Source: Rosellinia necatrix
Lineage: Eukaryota; Ascomycota; Sordariomycetes; Xylariales; Xylariaceae
Assembly (NCBI GenBank): GCA_021209875.1
Contig: JAGYVD010000001.1
Coordinates: 1,240,001 to 1,304,000 of the forward strand
Direction of reading: 5' to 3'
Length of the DNA: 64,000 nt
The notes under the pieces are model-generated. The model was not told where the DNA came from. It worked only from the letters and a program-made list of their open reading frames with translations, and ran no database searches. Shown here one piece after another: positions 55,292-64,000 of this stretch. The position numbers and the translations under genes were made by a program. Each line of letters starts with the position of its first letter. Within the stretch, counting starts at the first letter, position 1.

Positions 55292-58119
55292 AATTAGTGC
55301 TTTTATAACGTTTTTTATAAAAATTAAACTAAACTATTTTATTTTTTTATTTTAATAAAAATAAAAGCATTTTTAAGCAACAGATTTTATAATTTATAAA
55401 AAACGCTTGTGTTATTTTAATTAAATAAGCTAAAGCTACAGCTTATTTTTTTATATTATATATTTTTATTAAAACTAAAAACTATTTTAACTAGCAATTT
55501 ATATTAAAATTTAAAAAGTTGTTTAAATAACTATAATTAATTAAAAACGTTGGAAAAAATTTTATAAAAACATAGTTATAACAGCAGTAAGCTTAATATT
55601 ATATTTTTATATTTTAGCTAGCAATAATATAAACGTTGCAAATATTTATTTTAGCTGTTAAATATAAAATATTTATTTTATTATTTTATTTTATATTATA
55701 GTTTATTATATTAATTTATTAAGCTTGTTTATAATTATAAATAAAAAAATAAACTTATGTTTAAAGTAATATTTTAAAATAAAAACAGTTAAATATTAAA
55801 TTAAATAAAAATTATAAAAATTATAAAATATTTAAAATTTAAACTAAAAATAAACAACTATTAAAAATAATAAGTTAAAAAGTAAAAATTAATAACGTTT
55901 TTTAAAAAGCAGAAAAAAACTAAATTTTTTTAAAACTAGGTTTTAATTAATATATAATTTTTATTTTTTTTATAAAATAATAAATAAATAAAAACTATAA
56001 AAAAATATAAACTATAATAGCTAATATAGCTAAAATAATAAAGCAAAGCTTAGATTTAAAAAATAAAACTGTGCAGCTATTAGCTATAAAAAAAAAAAAA
56101 AAAAAACAATATATATAATAAAAGCTAGCAATAAAAAAAACATTTATTTAATTTAGCATTTTTATAATTTAACTGTTATTTAGCTAAATATTTATAAGTT
56201 AATTAACGTTAGAATAACTATTAATTGTTTTAAATAAAACGTAAAAATAAAAAAAAAAAACCGGCTTATTAGCAGACTTAAATTTATTAAAAAATTTATT
56301 AAACTTAAATTATAAAAATAATAAAATAAACAGCTAGTTTTAATATAACTAAAAATAAATAAACTTTATAAAAACTTAAATTATAAACGTTTATAGCAAA
56401 AATATTAAGCTATAAAAAAAATCAGCATTTTTAATTTTTTATAACAACTTTAATGATTTAAACGTAATAAAAAAAAAAACATAATATTTATAAATATTTA
56501 TTTTTTATTAATTGTTTGATTTTATTTTTAAAAACAAAAAACATGTTATAAAACAAAAAATAAATTTTATTATTATTTTAAATATTTTTATAAAACCTGT
56601 AGTTTTATAATAAAATAATAAACTAAGCCTGACTATTTAAACTAAGCTATATTATAAAAATATTAATTATATTATTAAAGTTATATAATAACGTTTTATA
56701 ATAAACGTAAATATTATAACTTAAAAGTTTAAAAATAATTATTTAATTTTATAAAATATATACTAAAATTTATATATATTATTATAATATATATAAAAGC
56801 AATTAAAATATATATACGTTATAAATATTTTAAATATTAATAATAGCAACTAGTGTAAAATAATAATATAAATTTATAACAATATAAAATTAAAAATTAA
56901 ATAATTTTAAAACTATTTATTTAAAACTAAAAAATAAAAAATATATGTTTAAAATTAAAAAGTTTAAAATAATTTATAAAATTTAACTAAAAATTATTAA
57001 TAAACGAAAAAATATAGCGTATTTAACGTAATTTATAACTTTTAATACTTTAAAATATATAAATAAAGCAAGATTTTTTTTAAAAAAAATCGCTACTTTT
57101 TATAAAATCGATTAAAAAACCGGTTATACAAGCGATTTAAAAAATAATATTAAAAAAACAATAATAAAAATAAATAATGTTATAATGTTTGCAAATATAA
57201 TTATAATTATAATTATAATAATTAATATAACTATAATTAAAAAATAATTGTTTATTTAATTTTTTTAAAAATAAAACAATTGTTAGAACTATAGCAATTA
57301 GTCACAGTTACTTACAGCTGTTATTTTAATAAGTTGTACGCTAGCAGAATTTTTATATAAGATTTAAAATAATGCTATACATAATAATGATTTAAATAAA
57401 ATAATCAAGCATAATAAATATTATATAATAAAAAATTATATTCTGTTTTACGCGTAAATAATATATATATTATATATATAAAGCTTATTTAATATTAATT
57501 AATTGTTGTAAAATGTAACTATAAATTAGCAAAAATAAAAATAAAGCATATTTAAAATTTAATAAATTTAAACAAGTTTTTATATTATATTTTAAAAATT
57601 TTGCTTTATATAAACAAATTATTTTTATATAATAAAAGCTTAAAAAATTAATTTTAAATATTTATATTTTTATATGTTTTATTATATTTTAAAGTTATAA
57701 TATAAAAGTTAAATATTAAAAGCGATAATATATAATTATATAAAATTATTTATTATATAAAAACTAAATAATATATAAATAAACTTTTAAAAACCTGTTT
57801 ATTAATTTATTATTAAAACTTGTTTATTTATTTTTAATATATTTTTATAATAATTTTAAAACAATTATATAATAAAAAAACTTTTATTATATATAATAAT
57901 ATTAAATAATATAATAAAATTGCAACAAACTATAGAATTAATAAATATATTATATAAAATGCTGTTAATATATAATATTAAAAATAAAAGCTTAATATTG
58001 CAACTATAACCTTAATTATACTTAATATATAAACAGCCCGTTATATTTTAAAATATAAATATTTAAATATAACCGGCCAGCTACTATAAAAATTATATAT
58101 CGAGAACTTTAAATTATGA

Positions 58120-58260
58120 CACAGTCAGGAAGAGGGGGGCTCCTTATCTAGCTAGCGTAGCTAGCTAGATAAGGATTGTGTAGATTAGATAAGGTACTAG
58201 CCTAAGGCTTCTGGTCCCGCAGGGACCAGGAGCCCTTCCTTCCTTAATTCTACATCACAC
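58120..58260. repeat. GC-balanced palindromic island inside the element
   Basis: A perfect 16-bp inverted repeat with a 3-base loop lies at 58,141-58,175 (TCCTTATCTAGCTAGC, loop GTA). A second hairpin with 8-bp arms lies at 58,211-58,229 (CTGGTCCC, loop GCA). GGGCTCCT and AGGAGCCC flank them in opposite orientation. The stretch has normal base composition, unlike its surroundings. It may be a small nested foldback/MITE or an end of another element; I see no clear target duplication. Confidence 0.7.
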
Positions 58261-60704
58261 TTTTACAGACTTAACCACACTACCCCTAGTAAACCTTACT
58301 AAATTATAAACGTATAAAACATAAAATTAACTCTACAAGCTGATTTAACAAAAGCTGCTTAATATATTAAACAAAAAAAACGTACGATTTAGCAGCAACA
58401 ACAGCTTTATACAAGCAGTCAAGCTTACACAGATCGCACAAAAGTAATATATGCTAAACAAACCAGAACGCCTTTCGTTCACACCTACACCAGTGCCTAT
58501 ACGAACACTTAACTTGCCTACCCCAAGCTAACAGCTTCGTACAAATACAGACAATACAGGCACCCTACAGCCTGAAACACTACCTAACACTGTTCCTATT
58601 CTCCCTTAAAAACGCAGACCGTCTACAGGCCTACTTTAACAATACAAGAAACGTTATCATACAACAAAACGGAAAGACCATATCTGTTGTACGCAAATAA
58701 GGACACCCATTCTTTAATACAAGCCTCTAAAAAGCTGGAATATATTTTACTAAAATAGAGCTAAAGCGTTTGTACTGCCGCTTTAGACACTTTTATATAA
58801 AAAAACTATATAAGCTGCTAAGTTATATAAAATATAATATAAACTATTTAATTCTAAAAAAAATTCAGAAGTTCTGTTATTACTGCTAGTTGTATAACTA
58901 AACATTAAAACGTTTTAAATTTTTAATTAAAAATAACTATAATTTTAATTATAAAATTATAATTAAGATTATATAAATAAATAATAAATAAATGCTTTAT
59001 ATTATTAATGCTTTATATTATTTTAAGCTGCAATATTTTTAAAATTTATATTTATATATAACATTTAAAAAGCATTATATAAATATTAGATTAATATATA
59101 TTAAAAATTTTTAATTATGTTATATATAACTTAAATATAAATTTTTATTAAAGAAATTTTAAAACTAAGCTAGAATAATTAGTATATAATATTATATAAT
59201 GCTTATTAAAGCTTATTAAATAATAAGTAAAATTAAACAAATATATAAATTATTTTGCTATATATATAATATATTAAAAATAAAAATTAAATATTATATA
59301 GAATAAAAATTAATTTTATAAATAATAATTAAAGCTTTAAATAATATTGCAGGTCTAAACAGACTAATACTTATTTTGTTAATATTTAAAGCATATTTTA
59401 AAATTAATTAAGATTTACCCTTTTTTATTAAATATTGTACGAAAAGTAGAAGCAATAAAAAAAGCTATAAAAATATTGCGTAAAAAACGGGCTAAAATTA
59501 AAATCAACCGTGTAATTAATAAACACAATAGTTTAGTTATATATAATATACTTTTATTACTTTTAAAAAACAAAGTTTTAATATAAAAAAAAAAAAGGTT
59601 AGCAAAGGCTGTACAAGATTTAATTAATTAAAAGATTTAATATAGTTGTTAATTTAATTAATAGCCTGATATAATTTTAATATATTTAAATTAAACTATA
59701 TTATTATATAATAGATAAATAATAAACTAATAGACAGAAGATATTTTAAACTGTTTAATTATTTATTATATAAAAACGTGGCAGACTAAAAAAAAAACGT
59801 TATTATAAATGCTGATATATAGGCTATATTTATATAAAAGCTAGATAATATTTTTATAATAGTAAAAAAAACAGCAGATGTATGTTTTAGTAGTAAAGCT
59901 TTAGGAAAATAATATAATTATTATATAAAAAATATTTTAGTTTATTAAATATATTAAATTTAAATATAATAAAGTTTGAATTTTAAGTTTAAACTTATAT
60001 AAAATAAAAAAAAACAACTTAATTATATAAAAATTAAAACTTGTTATATAAAAATATAATAACGCTAAAAAAAATAATATTTATATAATTTTTAATTATT
60101 TAGTAAATAAGCTAAAAACTGCTGCTAGCACTTAAACTTTTACTAATCTACGATTATAATATTTTAAGCAAACTTTAAAATATTATATAAACGTATATAT
60201 AATTAAAAATAAACTAGTAAAAAAATTTTATATAACTATTTAGTAAACTTAAGCTAAAATATTTTAAAAAATAATTTTAAAAATTATATAACTGCTATAT
60301 AAACTAGCAAAATTAAAACTATATTAATTTAAAACTTACTACTAATACTACTAAAAATAATTAAACATATTTATATTTATATATAATTTATATTTATTAT
60401 ATATAATAAAATAACTAAAAAATTTTAATATTATTAGCCTATAAATAGATAATATATTTAGTTTTATTATATTAAACTTTTTAAAAAAAAATATATAGCT
60501 AAAACAAGCTGATTTTTATATAAAGCTAAAAAAATATTTCGACTAAAACATTTAATTAAATTTAATAGCGGTTAAATTATATTATTATATAAAAAAATAT
60601 TATTTTAATATAAAAAAAACAAAACAAATAATTAGCTTAAATTAACCTTTATATAATAAAAACTGTTTAAAACTATATTTTATAACAGGCTAAAAAAGCT
60701 TATA

Positions 60705-60909
60705 TGAGAGGTGCACCATGGGGGGGGTGAAAAATGTATTGTAGAAGATGAAGATCTAACTATTCTGATCTAACTTGTGGATCTAGCTAGGTGCGTGGGC
60801 CAGGGCCCACTTATTAGGGCTAGTCCCAAGTGGTGGGGTGCGTGGCTTTGCCACGCTACAGGTGGGGCTACAGCGCTTATATAAGCGACTCCCCTGTCGG
60901 CGCGTATCA
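60705..60909 (-). mobile_element. Nested solo LTR, nearly unmutated, reverse orientation
   Basis: A 205-bp sequence beginning TGATACGCGCC and ending CACCTCTCA on the minus strand, so TG...CA. It is flanked by a perfect 5-bp duplication, TTATA, at 60,700-60,704 and 60,910-60,914. Same family as the two outer LTRs but GC-normal (GGGCCCTGGCCCACGC intact). No internal element region adjoins it. Confidence 0.85.
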
Positions 60910-62896
60910 TTATATTAATAATATATGCTAATTAAAAGTTTTATATAACTTATTAATAGCTGTTTAAATAATTAATCCAGCTTTAAACAATATTAAAAAC
61001 TTAAACTAAAAAATCTAATAATAAATAAACAACTTTAAATAAAGTTTAACTTTTATATTATTAAACTTAATATATATAAAACTGTTTATTTTTATTAACA
61101 GATTTTATAAATAATATTAATATAAGTTTTAACTTAGATTTTTATTATATTAACAATAGAATATTATATAAAAAAAGTTAAGTTTTAAAATAATTAAAAA
61201 TATTATATATTAAAACTTTAATAAATATAAAAAGTTATTTAAAATATTTTAATAAATAAGCTGTATAATATAATTAATAAATTTAATAATATAATAGCTT
61301 TATATATAACGATTTAAAAATTTTTAGCTATTTTAAACGTTTTTTTAGTCCTAATAGTTTTATGTTTAAATTTAAAATTATTATACAACTATTTAATTAA
61401 ACTAAATATAATATAAAAAAACGTTTAATAATAAATATTATATCGCTTTAAAATCGTATAAAAAAGAAATTTTTAAAATATAATAAATTAATAATGCTAA
61501 TAATTTAATAAACATATTTATTAAATAAAAACTAAACTAAGCTTTAAAAACCTAGTATTTATAAACAAACTAACCGTATAAGTTAAAACATATATAAAAT
61601 AAACTAAAAGCAAAAATAATAAAAAGCAAGGTTTATATAATAATAAACGCTACTTTTTTATATAATAATAATATAAACCTTATTTTATTATATAATAAAA
61701 AATATAAGCATAACTAAAAACCTAACCTTTTAAAAAAACAGGCCTTAATAATATAGTAATAATATATACTATATTTAATTATTATATAACTTAAGTTCGA
61801 TTTTTAGCTAAAACTTGCAAAGTTTAAAGTTTATAAAAAAACATTATAGACCCCACACTTTGTTATTTTTTTATTATTTTTTTTATTTTTAAATATTTTT
61901 TATTTTTTTTTTATATAACAACAGCCTAAACTTTATTTTATTTATATAAAAAAAACATATAACTATTACTAAAAGCCTAACTTTTTAAAAAACAGGCCCT
62001 AGTAATATAATAATAATATATATAATAGTTAGCTGTTATACGTTTTAAGTTTAATTTCTAACTAAAGCTAATAAAGCTTAAAAATCTATAGTCTATAAAT
62101 AGATTAATACAATAAACTTTAAGCTTTATATTTTTTTTATTTATATATAATAATTAATTGTTTTTTTTTTACGCATAAAAAAAAAACTACGTATAAGCTA
62201 CACTTTTATTTTTATATTTATATAAACTATATTTTTATTTTTATATTATTTATATATAAAAGAGTAAAATATAAAAAAAGCAAAAAACAAATTTATTTAA
62301 CCCCCTTTTTTTTTTTTAATTATAATTAAAATATTACGTTTTATATAAGCGTTAAATATAAAAAATATAAACGTTTTTTTAAAAACTAAAGATTTAATAA
62401 TATAAGCTAAATAAAACTTTTTAATTATAGCAGCAGCTATTATATAGTTTATTTATATATATTTTTAAATATTAAACTTTTTAGTTTTAAACTAAAAAAG
62501 CTTAAAAATAGCTTTTATAATAAATAAATTTAGCTTAAACGTTTATAAAAACGTTTAAAACTGTTATTTAAAATAAAATATTATAAAAAACAGCAGCAGT
62601 AATAATATTTTAATATTTTATTATATATAAAAATTTATTAGTAAAAAAAAAAATAAAAACATATAAATAATTATCTGTTTAAAAAAAAAATTATATATAT
62701 TAATATATAAAAACTATATTAAAGCCCAGCAGGCCTAAGTTTTTATAAAAAAAGCGGTAAACTTTTATTTAGCTGTTTTTTTTTATATAAATAAAGTTTA
62801 TAAACTATAAAACATTTTTTATTAAAAAAAGCATAAAATAAAAACAAAAGCAGGCAGGCAGCATAAAAACAGCAGCAGCAGTAGTAAAAACAGCAG

Positions 62897-62927
62897 CAAA
62901 TATTATTATTATTATTATTATTATTAA
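62897..62927 (+). repeat. ATT trinucleotide run
   Basis: Tandem ATT within the degraded element, next to GCA/CAG-rich bases. It produces an Asn run in a reverse frame that I do not regard as a gene. Confidence 0.75.
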
Positions 62928-63732
62928 TGCTGCAGCTTTTAAAAGTTAGCATTTATATTATATAAAAAAAAAGCTACTATATATATATAAAAAAAAAAAA
63001 CAAACAGAACAGCAGAACAGAAAATTAGCTATAAATAAAGCCGTATATATATTTAAGCAGCAGAAGGCACGTTAGCAACTTTAAGCTTAAGCTTAAACAT
63101 TAAACAGCAGCTATATAAAACATATATAAATTAAAAGCTATATATAAACAAAAAACTTTATATAAAAAAACAACTATATATAAACAAATAATTATATATA
63201 TATAAACAATTATATATAAGCAGAAAATAATATATAAATAAAAAACTATAACTAAAAAAAAAACTAATATTAAAACTATAGCAATTAATCATAATTATTT
63301 ATAGCTGTTATATATATATAATTTTATATAAATATATAATATATATATTATATATTTATATATAGCATATATATTTTATATATAAAACAAGCTATATTAT
63401 TACTATTATTTTAATAAGTTATACGCTAATAGAATTTTTATATAAAACTTAAAATAATATTACGCATAATAATTACTTAAATAAAATAATCAAGCATAAT
63501 AAACATTATATAACAAGAAGTTATATTCTGTTTTATATATAAACAGTACATGCATCGCACATACAAAGCCCATTCAACATATAATATAATAAAAAATTTA
63601 TTAAAAAATATTAAAACTAGCACAGCTTATAACTAAAAATAAAAGCTAGCTTAAAAAAAAAAAAGCGCTTTTATAAAAGCATGTAATAAAATTGCTAAAG
63701 TTAGCAAAAGCTTAAAATTTAACGCGGCACTT

Positions 63733-63937
63733 TAATACGCGCCGACAAAAGAGTTGCTTATATAAGCGCTGTAGCTTTACCTATAGCGTAACAAAGCTAC
63801 GCACTTTACTATTTAAAACTAGCCCTAATAAGTAGGCCCTGGCCCACGCACCTAGCTAGATCTACAAGTTAAATCAAAATAATTAGATCTTTATCTTTTA
63901 TAATACACTTTTTAACCCCCCTATAGTGCACCTCTTA
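63733..63937 (+). repeat. 3' LTR (RIP-mutated)
   Basis: Starts TAATACGCGCCGACA, where TG has become TA, and ends GTGCACCTCTTA, where TCA has become TTA. Same length as the solo LTR. Less mutated than the 5' LTR. Confidence 0.8.
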
Positions 63938-64000
63938 AAAAATTAAAATTAAAAAAGCTAAAAATAAATTTATTTAATTTATATAGTTTTTATATATAAT

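Larger units (their letters stand above)
55090..63937 (+). mobile_element. RIP-degraded Ty1/copia-like LTR retrotransposon
   Basis: Direct 205-bp LTRs at both ends (55,090-55,291 and 63,733-63,937), each flanked on the outer side by AAAAA, give an 8.85-kb element that includes a nested solo LTR. The inside is almost only A and T with stops in all frames, as expected from C-to-T changes on both strands. Polyprotein fragments are still readable on the plus strand at about 58,600-59,640. They cover the end of a protease-like region, a GAG-pre-integrase zinc region (KIELKRL...RFRHF, then KKIQKFCYYC) and an integrase tail (AIKKAIKILRKKRAKIK). That order is that of fungal copia-type elements. The reverse transcriptase must lie after 59.7 kb but is too mutated for me to read. 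Confidence 0.75.

Noticed and set aside
55090..60909. A DNA transposon with ~200-bp terminal inverted repeats
   Set aside because: The left LTR and the reversed copy at 60.7 kb look like inverted ends, but that copy has its own TTATA duplication and TG...CA ends. Direct LTRs at 55.1 and 63.7 kb share AAAAA flanks and copia-like coding remnants lie between, so an LTR element with a nested solo LTR fits better.
62743..62952. Asn/Cys/Phe-rich 69-residue frame
   Set aside because: Translation of an ATT run and AT-rich DNA in a degraded element.
1..64000. CRISPR arrays, bacterial operons, rRNA genes
   Set aside because: No spaced identical repeats, no ribosome-binding-site pattern and no rRNA sequence seen; introns and RIP mark this as fungal nuclear DNA.

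Overview
The window looks like nuclear DNA of a filamentous ascomycete (Pezizomycotina, most likely Sordariomycetes). Coding genes carry short introns (50-115 nt) with GT...AG ends and CTAAC/CTGAC-like branch sites. The gene content includes a HET-domain protein, secreted carbohydrate-active enzymes, a 2EXR protein and small cysteine-rich secreted proteins. The last 9 kb is an extremely AT-rich block of the kind left by repeat-induced point mutation (RIP).

Layout. 1-8.9 kb: no convincing gene, many microsatellites and homopolymers. 8.9-10.6 kb: Rsc7/Swp82-family chromatin-remodelling subunit (-). 11.6 kb: possible small Cys-rich protein (-). 14.0-14.9 kb: small LPMO-like secreted protein (+). 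15.4-16.4 kb: GC-rich 2EXR/F-box-like protein (+). 17.6-18.7 kb: TFIIB (-). 19.8-20.4 kb: single-pass membrane protein (-). 22.9-24.5 kb: mitochondrial family III CoA-transferase (+). 24.8-26.0 kb: broken fructosamine-kinase-like gene (+). 27.7-29.3 kb: HET protein (+). 30.3-33.3 kb: 895-aa 2OG-Fe(II) oxygenase (+). 34.8-37.0 kb: secreted MGH1-like glycoside hydrolase (+). 37.9-39.4 kb: PHD-finger protein (+). 39.9-41.3 kb: membrane-anchored GH16 enzyme (-). 41.3-45.9 kb: mostly gene-empty. 46.0 kb: Cys-rich secreted protein (+). 47.0-47.2 kb: tRNA-Arg(CCU) (+). 48.2-50.0 kb: Bre2/Ash2 SPRY subunit of COMPASS (+). 51.0-52.4 kb: conserved membrane protein (-). 53.2-54.2 kb: Nse1 of the Smc5/6 complex (-). 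54.8-64 kb: RIP-degraded LTR retrotransposon (55,090-63,937) with 205-bp LTRs and matching 5-bp target duplications, plus a nested, reversed, nearly unmutated solo LTR.

The genes do not form a pathway cluster. Chromatin, transcription and genome-maintenance genes (Rsc7, TFIIB, PHD, Bre2, Nse1) alternate with accessory genes (LPMO-like, GH16, MGH1-like, HET, Cys-rich proteins).

The most unusual object is the tRNA-Arg(CCU) gene at 47,035-47,193. It folds perfectly only when two inserts are removed. One is the normal 30-nt intron at position 37/38. The other is a 57-nt insert at the D-loop/D-stem junction, with GTACGT at its 5' end, CTAAC near its 3' end and TTGCAG at the end, i.e. the marks of a spliceosomal mRNA intron inside a Pol III gene.
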